Shown here: piece after piece, positions 15,991-23,391 of the stretch
Numbering within the stretch: the stretch's first letter is position 1
Layout of the letters: each line of letters opens with the position of its first letter
From: Planctomycetota bacterium
Lineage (GTDB): Bacteria; Planctomycetota; UBA8742; UBA2392
Reading direction: 5' to 3'
Assembly: GCA_019636195.1 (NCBI GenBank)
Contig: JAHBYA010000002.1
Location: 82,311-146,310, forward strand
Length of the DNA stretch: 64,000 bases
Program-made: the position numbers and the translations under genes
Notes under the pieces: model-generated
Database searches by the model: none
What the model saw: the letters and a program-made list of their open reading frames with translations, nothing else
Told to the model about the DNA's origin: nothing

Positions 15991-17466
15991 ATGGCGGATG
16001 CACTCAATGCGCGACTGGCGGAGCTGTGCGCTCGCTTTGGAAAAGCCAACCTGGCGCGGCGCTGCAACATTCCACCCAGCTCTGTTTCGCGATACCTCGC
16101 GGGCGCGAAGCTGCCGGGCAGCGTGCTGGAGGCACTGGTCGCCGGCTTGAACGTCAACCCGGCCTGGCTGCTGGCCGGTGAACCGCCGGTCATGAGCCAC
16201 GAGGTCGCGTCTGGCGGCAGCGCGCTGGCAAACCAGTTGCTCGAATTGGTTGAGTCGATGAAGCAGGTGACGCGCCTTAGCATGGGCGCCGTGCTTTCCA
16301 GCGAACGCATGCGCACACTGCTTGAGCTGCAGAACGCGCTGCGCCGCTACCGTGAGCAACTGTCCACAGCCGGCGAAATCATCACCCCCGCGTTGCGCAG
16401 CCTCGTGGCCAGCATTGAAGACCTGGCGCTCAAGCGCGGCGACTGGTACCAGGCAGAAGCGCTGGCTTCGCGCGTAGAGTCGCTGGCCGAGCTGTGCGGT
16501 GACGAGCGGCTGCGCGTCCGGATCGACTCCATGATCGCCATGCGCCTTGCGTTTCACGACCAGTATGAAACCGCACTCGCAGCCAACCGGCGTGCACTGT
16601 GGCGCGCAATGAGCCTTGATCCGCGCGAAGGCGATACGCTTCAGGTGCTGCACAGCCAGATGCACCTGCTTTCCGGCGCCGAGCGCTCCAGCGAAGCTGA
16701 ACGCACCGTGCGCGCCTGCCTTGAACTTGCGGGGCCAGACAGCGCGCCGCTCAAGGCGCTGCTGGGCGCGGTGCTGCTGGAGCGCGGGCAAGGCAGCGAG
16801 GGGCTTTCGTTGCTGGCCCGCAACCTTGACGAAATGCCCGACCCCGCCATGCGCGCGGCGATGGTGTTTGACCTCGCGCGCGGGCAGCGCTTTTGCGGCC
16901 TGACGCCGGACTACGGCCCCGATGACCCGCACGGAGCGACAGCCGACATCGCGTACGGCACGATCATGGAGAGCGATGCATTGCTGGAAGCCGCCCTGGA
17001 CCGGGCCCCGGCCCGAAAGATGTCGTCAAGTTTCAACGTGATCGGCCAGGGCGCGCCCTTTGTCGCCGAATACGCGCGCTGCCTGCTGGCGGGCCGCCGC
17101 GGCGACCTGCCCACGCTGCGCCGATTTGTTGATCAGCACCTGGATGCCGAGCGCCTGGAGGCGCGCCGCCACGGGCGCCTGTGGCGCATGGCTTCTCGCG
17201 CGCAGGCCTGCCGCGTGCTCGGCGACACCGCAGCCGCCCGCGCCGCCACACTGAAGCTGGCGGAGTGGCTTGCCGCACCCGCAGACGGCGAGTCGGCCAG
17301 CGTGCGCACCCGCGTGATTCATGCAAGCAATACGCTTCGCCTCTTCAACGACGGGCCCTTCCGCGACACAGCCCTTGCGGAACTGGATGAACTCACGGGC
17401 GCCGGCTACTGGGGCTTCAAGCCGCTGGCCCGCGCGATAGCGACCCCAGCTCCCGGCGCCGCGTAA
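15991..17466 (+). CDS. XRE-type HTH regulator with C-terminal TPR-like domain
   Basis: 491 residues. The start at 15991 is chosen because the helix-turn-helix begins immediately: LAELCARFGKANLARRC then IPPSSVSRYLAGAKLPGSVL, with a recognition helix and a following NPAWLLAGEPPV typical of CI/XRE-family repressors. The remaining 400 residues are helical TPR-like repeats (YETALAANRRALWRAMSLD, AERTVRACLELAG). The architecture resembles Rgg/PlcR-type sensors, where the TPR domain binds a peptide or protein signal, but the ligand is unknown. It is divergent from the CTERM protein gene with two dyads between them. Its 3' end overlaps the convergent mpg gene by 50 bp (17417-17466). No Shine-Dalgarno is evident. 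Confidence 0.85.
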   Translation: MADALNARLAELCARFGKANLARRCNIPPSSVSRYLAGAKLPGSVLEALVAGLNVNPAWLLAGEPPVMSHEVASGGSALANQLLELVESMKQVTRLSMGAVLSSERMRTLLELQNALRRYREQLSTAGEIITPALRSLVASIEDLALKRGDWYQAEALASRVESLAELCGDERLRVRIDSMIAMRLAFHDQYETALAANRRALWRAMSLDPREGDTLQVLHSQMHLLSGAERSSEAERTVRACLELAGPDSAPLKALLGAVLLERGQGSEGLSLLARNLDEMPDPAMRAAMVFDLARGQRFCGLTPDYGPDDPHGATADIAYGTIMESDALLEAALDRAPARKMSSSFNVIGQGAPFVAEYARCLLAGRRGDLPTLRRFVDQHLDAERLEARRHGRLWRMASRAQACRVLGDTAAARAATLKLAEWLAAPADGESASVRTRVIHASNTLRLFNDGPFRDTALAELDELTGAGYWGFKPLARAIATPAPGAA

Positions 17467-18025
17467 CAGCGCTTGAATCGGCGTCGGCAAACCTCAGTAA
17501 CGCGTTGCGGTCTCTCGGCTGGGCGTAATCAATGCCGACGCGCCTGCCGGCAAGTATGCAGGTTGCCGGTGTGCCCCAGTGCAACGTCAGCCCGCCACGG
17601 GTGAACAGCGCGTGACCGCTCAGTGCTGTTGACAGGTCAAGAGCCTGGCCTACCTTGCCCGGCCCGGCCAGCAGCCCCGGCCCCTGCTGTGCGCCCCGTC
17701 GTTGCAGCACCAACGGCAGACCGCGCACGACTTCGCAGGACCGGATCAGCACGGCGGCACCGTCACCGTCGCCGGTGACAACGTTCAGCATGTTATGCAT
17801 GCCGTAGCAAAGGTAGATGTAGGCATGGCCGCCGGGGCCCCACATCGGCGCGTTGCGGGCTGTGCGGCCCCGGCTGGTGTGGCAGGCGCTGTCGTCAGGG
17901 CCGAGGTAGGCTTCCACTTCAGTGACTCGCAGGACCACGCGCCCCCGGCAAATGTGCGTGCCAAGCAGCTCGCGTGCGACCTGCGCCGCGTCACGCAGAT
18001 ACCAGGACTGCGGCAGCGGCATCAT
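17417..18025 (-). CDS. mpg: DNA-3-methyladenine glycosylase (AAG/MPG family)
   Basis: 202 residues, the usual length for bacterial AAG-type enzymes, which excise alkylated purines in base-excision repair. The family motif VTEVEAYLGPDDSACH holds the catalytic Glu (Glu38) and is followed by NAPMWGPGGHAYIYLCYGMH, the DNA-intercalating tyrosine loop, then GPGLLAGPGKVGQAL. The start codon overlaps the O-methyltransferase stop as ATGA (18022-18025), implying translational coupling. The 3' end overlaps the convergent XRE-TPR gene by 50 bp; both reading frames look genuine. Confidence 0.95.
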   Translation of the reverse strand: MMPLPQSWYLRDAAQVARELLGTHICRGRVVLRVTEVEAYLGPDDSACHTSRGRTARNAPMWGPGGHAYIYLCYGMHNMLNVVTGDGDGAAVLIRSCEVVRGLPLVLQRRGAQQGPGLLAGPGKVGQALDLSTALSGHALFTRGGLTLHWGTPATCILAGRRVGIDYAQPRDRNALLRFADADSSAVTRRRELGSLSRGPAA

Positions 18026-18669
18026 TCTTTCACGGCAATCCAGCAGCCGTCGCCGATGGGCGCGATTACGCCGTGCAGGCCCGGCTTGGCGGCCATGTAG
18101 TCGTTAAAGCGGCGCACCGCGTGAACGCCGCTTTCGTCGGGCACGTCGGCGAAAAGCTGCCCAAAGGCAAAGGCGTTGTCGGCCATGATTAATCCGCCGC
18201 GCTTGACGATGCGCAGGCATTCATCGAGATACTTGGGGTAGTTTTCCTTGTCGGCGTCCAGAAACGCGGCGTCGGCGCTGTCGCTGGCAAACGTTTTCAG
18301 CACGTCCACGCCCGCGCCCTGGATCACCTCAACCTTGCCCGCGACATTCGACTTTGCAATCCACTCGCGCGCAAAGGCCGCGTGGCGCGGCTCAAGCTCA
18401 ATCGTGCGAACGCGCCCGTTTGGCGGCAGCGCACGCGCCATCTGGATCGCGCTGTAGCCCGCCAGGCAGCCGACTTCGACCACGTTCACCGCCCGCGCGG
18501 CCTTCAGCGCGATCTGCATCAGGCTGGCTTGCGCAGCGCCGATGCTGATCGACGGTATGTCGGCGGCTTTGGCGGCGGCCTTGAGATCGACCAGAAAGTC
18601 GTCATCGGCGCGGGTGCGGTCGGCGACGTATTGCAAGTGCCGGCGTGTTACGGGGCAGGGCTCGCTCAT
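18022..18669 (-). CDS. Class I SAM-dependent O-methyltransferase (CCoAOMT-like)
   Basis: 215 residues from the ATG at 18669, with AGGAG 6 nt upstream; a GTG 30 nt earlier lacks support. The SAM-binding motif I is VVEVGCLAGYSAIQMA. The acidic post-I motif is RTIELEP, and DAAFLDADKENYPKYLDE contains the metal-binding Asp residues of the caffeoyl-CoA O-methyltransferase/COMT-like family. The substrate is unknown; bacterial members methylate catechol-type small molecules. It ends in an ATGA overlap with mpg and starts 33 nt after the LRR gene on the same strand, suggesting a three-gene operon. Confidence 0.9.
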   Translation of the reverse strand: MSEPCPVTRRHLQYVADRTRADDDFLVDLKAAAKAADIPSISIGAAQASLMQIALKAARAVNVVEVGCLAGYSAIQMARALPPNGRVRTIELEPRHAAFAREWIAKSNVAGKVEVIQGAGVDVLKTFASDSADAAFLDADKENYPKYLDECLRIVKRGGLIMADNAFAFGQLFADVPDESGVHAVRRFNDYMAAKPGLHGVIAPIGDGCWIAVKE

Positions 18670-18702
18670 GACTGTCTCCTGGTCGAATGGGTCAGACACT
18701 GT

Positions 18703-19536
18703 CTAGCGGTTGATCTTGCAGTCCGGCAGCGCGGCCTTCAGCGCCGAAATGCCCTCGGGCGAAATCCTGGCTGTGTGCAGCGGCAACTCAAGGACCTTGA
18801 GTGTCTTGAGCTGTGCCAGCGCTTTCAGTGATTCGTCGGTCATGCGCGGAATACTGTGCAGGTGCAGCTCTTCGAGCGAAGGCAGCGTCGCGATCAGGGC
18901 GATCCCATCGTCGCCCAGCGCCTCGCAGAAGTTCAGGTTCAGCACTTTGAGTGCGCGGTTACGCGCTATGCCGTGCGCCGCCGCGTCCCCCACCAGCCGC
19001 GTTTGCTCAAGGTCAAGGTACACAAGGTCAAGCTGTGACAGCGTCTCGTGCAGTTGCGGGCCGACGCGCGGGCAGCGGATGATCGCGAGCCTGCGCAGCG
19101 CGGGCAGACGCGCCAGCACTTCAAGGCCTGCGTCGCTGATCTCGGGCATGCCCGCCAGGGTCAGCGAGTTCAGCCGACTCAGCATTGCAAGGCGCGCCAG
19201 GCCCGCGTCCGTAACCTTTTCGGCGCTGAGGGTCAGCACCTCAAGGCATTCGCAGCGCGCCAGGTGCGCCATGCCGGCATCGGTGATCTCGCCGTAATAG
19301 AGCTGAAACTCCTGCAGTTGCTTCAGGCGCGGCAGCACGCTGATCGCGTCGTCGTCAAGGTAGCGGGCGACCACAAGGTGCTCATCCTCGGGCAGGCGCT
19401 CAAGCTGTTTCCGGGTCTCAATCGTCGCGGGGTCGCGCGGCCACGCCCACACCGCCAGCAGCAGCGGCGCCGTGATCACGAGCGCTAGCGTCAGCAGCAG
19501 TGCCTTGTCCTTGATCCACTTTCCTGCGCCGGCCAT
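18703..19536 (-). CDS. Membrane-anchored leucine-rich repeat protein (RI-like)
   Basis: 277 residues. An N-terminal hydrophobic helix (ALLLTLALVITAPLLLAV) is probably an uncleaved anchor. Six to eight ribonuclease-inhibitor-type repeats follow with the recurrent core ITDAGMAHLARCECLEVLTL, VTDAGLARLAMLSRLNSLTL and ISDAGLEVLARLPALRRLAI. Such LRRs are common in planctomycetes and act as binding scaffolds; no enzymatic motif is seen. It is first of the LRR, O-methyltransferase, mpg group and is divergent from the TPR gene at 19587 across only 50 bp. Confidence 0.88.
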   Translation of the reverse strand: MAGAGKWIKDKALLLTLALVITAPLLLAVWAWPRDPATIETRKQLERLPEDEHLVVARYLDDDAISVLPRLKQLQEFQLYYGEITDAGMAHLARCECLEVLTLSAEKVTDAGLARLAMLSRLNSLTLAGMPEISDAGLEVLARLPALRRLAIIRCPRVGPQLHETLSQLDLVYLDLEQTRLVGDAAAHGIARNRALKVLNLNFCEALGDDGIALIATLPSLEELHLHSIPRMTDESLKALAQLKTLKVLELPLHTARISPEGISALKAALPDCKINR

Positions 19537-19569
19537 CCCGCGAAGATAACCACGCGCCGCAACCGGGGC

Positions 19570-19575
19570 TATACT
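19570..19575 (+). promoter_or_regulatory. TATACT -10-like box of a near-leaderless gene
   Basis: TATACT ends 11 nt before the ATG at 19587, which lacks a Shine-Dalgarno. Transcription from this box would leave a 5' leader of only a few nucleotides. No convincing -35 was recognised. Confidence 0.4.
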
Positions 19576-19586
19576 CCGCGCCGACC

Positions 19587-21185
19587 ATGGACCCGGAACG
19601 TGAAACCACCTACTTGTTCCGTCATGCTGTAATGCAGCAGGTCGGGTACGAGTTACAGCCGCCCTCGGCGCGTTCCGCCCTGCATGCAGCCGCCATGGAA
19701 GTCATTGAGTCGCTGTATCCCGACGCGCTGGAAGACCACGCGCTTGAACTCGCGCGTCACGCGTTGCAAGCACGGCAGGGCCAGCCGACTGACCGCGCCA
19801 CCCGCGCTCTGGGACGTAAAGAGGCCAAGTACCTGGCGCTGGCGGCTGCTGTCGCGCGGCGCCGCTTCGACGTGGGGCGCGCGCAGATGCTGCTGCTGGC
19901 GCTGGCCGAGTGCCCATTTGCGGCTCGCGAAGTGCGCGTGCGCGCCCTGCGCCAAGCCGCCGAGACGGGCATGGACGCCGGCCGCAACGCCGAAGCCCAG
20001 CCGATTCTGCATGCGGGGCTGGGCGAGGCGCGGCGCCACAAGCTGGCCTCGGAAGAGGCCCTGATCCTGCTGGCGCTGGCGCGCTCAAGCATGTTGGCCG
20101 GCCGCATGCCTGAAGCGATGGCCTACGGTGACCAGGCCCGCGCCATCGCGGCGGCGACCCGCAGCGCTGAAACCGAGTTTGCCGTGCTGCACGAACTCGG
20201 CGCACTGACCTTCCAGCGCGGCGAGTCAAGCAGCGCAATGGCCCTGTTTGACCAAGCCGCAGAACTTGCGCGGGCAAGTGGCTCGCGGGCGAATCTGGCC
20301 TCGGCGCTGAATCGCGCCGGCGCCGCGCGCGTCATGCTGTTGCGCCTTGACGAGGCAGCAATCCTGCTGGACGAGGCCCTGCAGATCAGCCGGGACATCG
20401 GCGACCTGCGCCTGATCGGTGCGGTGCTGGGCAACCGTGGCGTCATGTTGCGAAAATCAGGAAGGCTGGAAGAAGCAGCCGAGGTGTACCGCCAATCTCT
20501 TGAACACAACCGCCGCTACGGCTTTCGCCAGACCGAAACCACAAATCTTGACAACCTGGGCGTGGTGCTTGGCACGCTGAAGCGCTTTGAAGAGGCGATT
20601 GCGGTGCATGAAGAAGGGATCAAGCTGGCCCGTGAAGCGGGCCTGCAAACCGCGGTCGGCATGGGACTGCTGAACATGTCATTGATCCTGAAGCTGCAGG
20701 GCAAGACAAGTGAAAGCATGCAGCGCCTGGAGGAAGCCGAAGTGATCTTGCGCAGGACCGGCAGCATGATGGGCGTGGGCAACCTCCTGGTCAACCGCTC
20801 CAACATTCACCGCGAGCGGGGCCACTTGTACGAGGCTTTGCGCGACCTGGTGGAGGCCCAGATCGTGTTTCGCGACCTGCGCGATACCCTCAACGTAGCC
20901 GAGATGGAAACCCGCATCTTTGAGGTGCTCTCACTGATGGGCCGCCACGAAGACATCCTTCCCCGCGCCCAGGCCCTTTACGAAACGGCGCTCAAGGACG
21001 CCCTGCCGCGCTTGTATGCGTTTCTAGGCATCGGCTGGGCGGCCTATGCCGCCAGCAAACTGGCCGGTCACGAAGTGCTGGCGCGTACTGCCGCCACCCA
21101 GGCAGTTGCCCTGATTCCCGAGGACGGGTGGGAGGGCCACTCCCAAGTAATTGTGGACGAAATCCACCGGATCGCCGCCGGTTAG
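19587..21185 (+). CDS. TPR protein resembling the tail of cyclase/ATPase regulators
   Basis: 532 residues. It opens with YLFRHAVMQQVGYELQPPS, which closely resembles the helix after the NACHT/STAND ATPase in adenylate-cyclase- or Ser/Thr-kinase-linked TPR regulators (FRHALxREVAYExL). Here, however, no ATPase or signalling domain precedes it. The rest is clear TPR: ALNRAGAARVMLLRLDEAAI, NLDNLGVVLGTLKRFEEAI, MGLLNMSLILKLQGKTSES. Either it is a domain fragment split from a larger regulator or a free-standing TPR adaptor. It runs convergently into the methyltransferase gene and overlaps its 3' end by 4 bp. Confidence 0.85.
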   Translation: MDPERETTYLFRHAVMQQVGYELQPPSARSALHAAAMEVIESLYPDALEDHALELARHALQARQGQPTDRATRALGRKEAKYLALAAAVARRRFDVGRAQMLLLALAECPFAAREVRVRALRQAAETGMDAGRNAEAQPILHAGLGEARRHKLASEEALILLALARSSMLAGRMPEAMAYGDQARAIAAATRSAETEFAVLHELGALTFQRGESSSAMALFDQAAELARASGSRANLASALNRAGAARVMLLRLDEAAILLDEALQISRDIGDLRLIGAVLGNRGVMLRKSGRLEEAAEVYRQSLEHNRRYGFRQTETTNLDNLGVVLGTLKRFEEAIAVHEEGIKLAREAGLQTAVGMGLLNMSLILKLQGKTSESMQRLEEAEVILRRTGSMMGVGNLLVNRSNIHRERGHLYEALRDLVEAQIVFRDLRDTLNVAEMETRIFEVLSLMGRHEDILPRAQALYETALKDALPRLYAFLGIGWAAYAASKLAGHEVLARTAATQAVALIPEDGWEGHSQVIVDEIHRIAAG

Positions 21186-21973
21186 GCGAAAGCCCGGAAG
21201 TTCATGCCGTGCAGGCGCAGGCGGCTTGAAACTCTGGCACCGGCGTCGGTGCCCCCGAATGCGTTGAACCGCTCCACCACCTGCCCGTGCTCAAAACCCG
21301 CGTGGTGGGCCCAGCGCAGCAGCTCTGCCTCCGGCAGAGCACCGGCCACTCAGGACGCCCACAGCTTGGGGTCCGCCAGCTCAGCGGGTTTAAAGCTGCC
21401 CATGATCATGGCGTCGGCCAGGTACAGCCGCCCGCCGGGCTTGAGCACCCGGCGCAGCTCGCGCAATGCCGCGGGCTTGTCGGCGCACAGGTTCAGCACT
21501 CCGTTGCTGATGACGACATCCGCGCTTACGTCGCGGACCGGCAGCTTTTCAAAGCGCCCCACGCGCAGGTCAACGCGCGGCAGCATGCCCGTTTCGTATG
21601 CACCCTGCCGGGCGATGTCCAGCATCGCGGGCGTGGCATCAACGCCGATCACGCGGCCCCGCGGGCCCACGCGCATGGCGGCCACCAGCAGGTCCATGCC
21701 CGCGCCGCAGCCCACATCCAGCACCGTCTCGCCGGGGTTGTAGGTTCCCGCCCGGTGCGGGTTGCCCAGGCCGGCAAAGCGGCGCACGTTTTCGTCGGGC
21801 AACTGGTCAAGCTCGGCGGGGTCGTAACGCAGTCGCTCAATGGCGTAGTCATAGCCCGTGTGAAAGTGAAACTCGTCGTCGGGCGTTAGGGCCAGGCGTT
21901 CGTACTCGGCGGCGATGGCGCGTTGCAGGCGGCCCGTGTCGGGCGATGTCGGGCAGTAGTCGGCGGTGATCAT
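21182..21973 (-). CDS. ArsM/UbiE-like methyltransferase, candidate selenoprotein (in-frame TGA)
   Basis: From the ATG at 21973 (GAGGA about 8 nt upstream) the frame runs 207 codons to a TGA at 21350-21352, then continues open in the same frame for 55 codons to TAA at 21182-21184. The combined 263 residues form a complete class I methyltransferase. Motif I is VLDVGCGAGMDLLVAA (84-99), post-I is VIGVDATPAMLDIAR, then ISNGVLNLCADK (Cys173) and RVLKPGGRL. The segment across TGA reads KLWAS-U-VAGALPEAE, and the tail (RWAHHAGF, VVERFNAFGG, HGMNFRAF) is the expected family C-terminus. In related arsenite-type methyltransferases this position is a conserved Cys (W/Y-x2-C-x2-GAL), so TGA as selenocysteine fits. 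A SECIS-like hairpin follows. The alternative is a recent nonsense mutation. It is third of a three-gene operon; the substrate (As, Se or other) is unknown. Confidence 0.82.
21322..21340 (-). promoter_or_regulatory. Bacterial SECIS-like hairpin downstream of in-frame UGA
   Basis: On the minus strand, after UGA and a 9-nt spacer (GUGGCCGGU), GCUCUGCC (21340-21333) pairs perfectly with GGCAGAGC (21329-21322) around a GGA loop. That gives an 8-bp stem, a minimal 3-nt apical loop starting with G, and 17 nt between UGA and loop. These values sit within the bacterial SECIS rules I know (loop about 16-37 nt after UGA, G among the first loop bases). A chance GC-rich stem is possible, but the fit of position, stem and loop is good. 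Confidence 0.7.
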
Positions 21974-21992
21974 GGCAGTGTCCTCGGTTGCG

Positions 21993-22018
21993 CCGGGGAG
22001 GGGTGCGCCCCTCCCCGG
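21993..22018 (-). repeat. 11-bp intercistronic hairpin
   Basis: Arms 21993-22003 (CCGGGGAGGGG) and 22008-22018 pair perfectly around TGCG, between the di-iron protein stop (22036) and the methyltransferase start (21973). No T-tract follows, so it looks like a processing or attenuation hairpin that would lower methyltransferase expression relative to the upstream genes. Confidence 0.55.
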
Positions 22019-22035
22019 CTGGGATTGGAAATGCC

Positions 22036-22950
22036 CTAGCTGAACAGCGGGTACACCTGCTCAAGTTTTGCGCGCCACGCGGGGTCCAGCGCGCCGACCG
22101 CTTCAAGAAACTTGGGGTGCGACATGCCGCTGCCCAGGTACGTCCAGCGGTTGGACTGGTGCTGCACGCGCATGAACTGCTCGCGCTGCTGCGGCGTCAG
22201 CGTGCGGCCTGTCGCCGTTTGCAGGGCCTGCAAATCGAACTCGGTCTGCTGTTTCAGGCCTTCGTCAAGAAAGCCGCCGATCTTGAGGTAGTCTTCAAGG
22301 CCGGCTTGTATGCCCGCCGGGTCAAGCTCGCGGGCGATGTTGAAGACCATCAGCGTGTCCAGCTTCGCGTGCTGGGCTTCTTCAAGCCAGTGGTTGCGCA
22401 GCAGGCTTTTGAACTGCGGGTCAAGGTCCTGGTCGCGGTCGATGCTGTCCAGAAAGTGGCGCTGGGTCATCCATTCGATGTGCAGCGTCACCAGCGCCAC
22501 GCCCAGCGCGCTGTGCGACAGAATGTGCTGCGCCACAGCCTCGGGCGGGCCGATCATGGCGCAGTCGGTGCCGAAGCCCGCGACAAACTCCTCGCGAAAG
22601 CGCTTGAACAACTGGATGTGCTTGGCTTCCTCGGCGGCAAACGCAAGCATGGCGCGGGTCTTGAAGTCGTCAGGCTGAAGGCTGCCGCGGGTGTGGTCCA
22701 TGACGAACGGCAGGATGAACTCTTCGACCAGCCCGAAGATGGCCAGGTATGCGTGGCCGCGAATCTGGTTCAGCACGCGCTGTTCGTCGTCGCTGAGAAA
22801 GTCCAGCTCGTTCACGCGGGCCAGCGACTCGGGCATGAAGCGGCGCGAAAAGTCCAGCCGCTTGTCGCCGCCGATGATGTCTTCAATCTTCCAGTTGACC
22901 TGCTGGCTGGCGGCCAGAAGTGAGGCGTAGTGATAGTTCTGCATCTGCAT
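22036..22950 (-). CDS. Ferritin-like di-iron protein, AurF-like oxygenase candidate
   Basis: 304 residues, mostly helical. It carries a complete di-iron carboxylate set: Glu77 (LVEEFILPF), Glu108 with His111 (EEAKH), Glu159 (LHIEW), and Glu191 with His194 (EEAQH), i.e. two E-x2-H motifs plus two lone Glu, as in ferritin-like oxygenases such as the AurF family. It should activate O2 to oxidise a small substrate or act as an oxidase; the substrate is not evident. AAGGAG lies 7 nt before the ATG. It is the middle gene between a DUF4242 protein and the TGA-containing methyltransferase, suggesting a pathway that oxidises and methylates a small molecule or metalloid (inference). Confidence 0.8.
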   Translation of the reverse strand: MQMQNYHYASLLAASQQVNWKIEDIIGGDKRLDFSRRFMPESLARVNELDFLSDDEQRVLNQIRGHAYLAIFGLVEEFILPFVMDHTRGSLQPDDFKTRAMLAFAAEEAKHIQLFKRFREEFVAGFGTDCAMIGPPEAVAQHILSHSALGVALVTLHIEWMTQRHFLDSIDRDQDLDPQFKSLLRNHWLEEAQHAKLDTLMVFNIARELDPAGIQAGLEDYLKIGGFLDEGLKQQTEFDLQALQTATGRTLTPQQREQFMRVQHQSNRWTYLGSGMSHPKFLEAVGALDPAWRAKLEQVYPLFS

Positions 22951-22987
22951 GGCTTGTCTCCTTGGGTTGAACTGCGTGGGTTCGGGT

Positions 22988-23281
22988 TCAGGCGGCGTTG
23001 ACGGGGTCAGGCCGGATAATCACGGTGTCGGCGACCTCGGCGATTTCGTCGGCGGGCATGTTGACGCGGCGCGCGTGCTCGCGGATGGCGTCGGGGCTTG
23101 TGGCCTCGTAGATGCAGACGGTGCCGAGGTCGCCGTTTTCTTCGCTTACGACATAGCTGCGGATCCAGCGCACATCGTTCGGCATTTCGTCGTTGCCGAT
23201 GCGGGCGCTGATTTCGGCGGTGGATGCCAGGCTTTCGGCGCAGGTCCAGCCGTTGCGGCGGCGAATCATGTACAGTTTCAT
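22988..23281 (-). CDS. DUF4242-like small protein
   Basis: 97 residues with the pattern of DUF4242 (SCO4226-type nickel-responsive or nickel-binding) proteins: VRWIRSYVVSEENGD, TVCIYEATSPDAIREHARR, NMPADEIAEVADTVI. A GGGAG Shine-Dalgarno precedes the ATG in a context (GGGAGACAAGC) nearly identical to that of the next gene (GGAGACAAGCC), supporting joint expression. It is first in the operon with the di-iron protein and the TGA-containing methyltransferase, and is divergent from the winged-helix regulator at 23392 across 110 bp. A metal-binding or signalling role is known only loosely for the family. Confidence 0.78.
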   Translation of the reverse strand: MKLYMIRRRNGWTCAESLASTAEISARIGNDEMPNDVRWIRSYVVSEENGDLGTVCIYEATSPDAIREHARRVNMPADEIAEVADTVIIRPDPVNAA

Positions 23282-23356
23282 GCTTGTCTCCCTTTGCTGC
23301 CCGCGGCCTTTCCGTCGGGCGTGCGCGAAAGGTACCCCCCGCGGCCTTCGTTCTCC

Positions 23357-23384
23357 TTTCGCCGGGCTTATCGATTGCTTATCT
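23357..23384 (+). promoter_or_regulatory. Candidate promoter of the winged-helix regulator
   Basis: TTTCGC (23357-23362), a 16-bp spacer and TTATCT (23379-23384) end 7 nt before the ATG at 23392. A similar TTTCGC-N16-TATACT arrangement precedes the gene at 51831. No Shine-Dalgarno is present, so a leaderless transcript is plausible. Confidence 0.4.
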
Positions 23385-23391
23385 TTGGCGC

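Noticed and set aside
21350..21973. Methyltransferase as a 207-residue protein ending at TGA
   Set aside because: It would lack the C-terminal strand-helix elements of the fold, which are encoded in frame right after the TGA; the readthrough model with a SECIS-like hairpin explains more.
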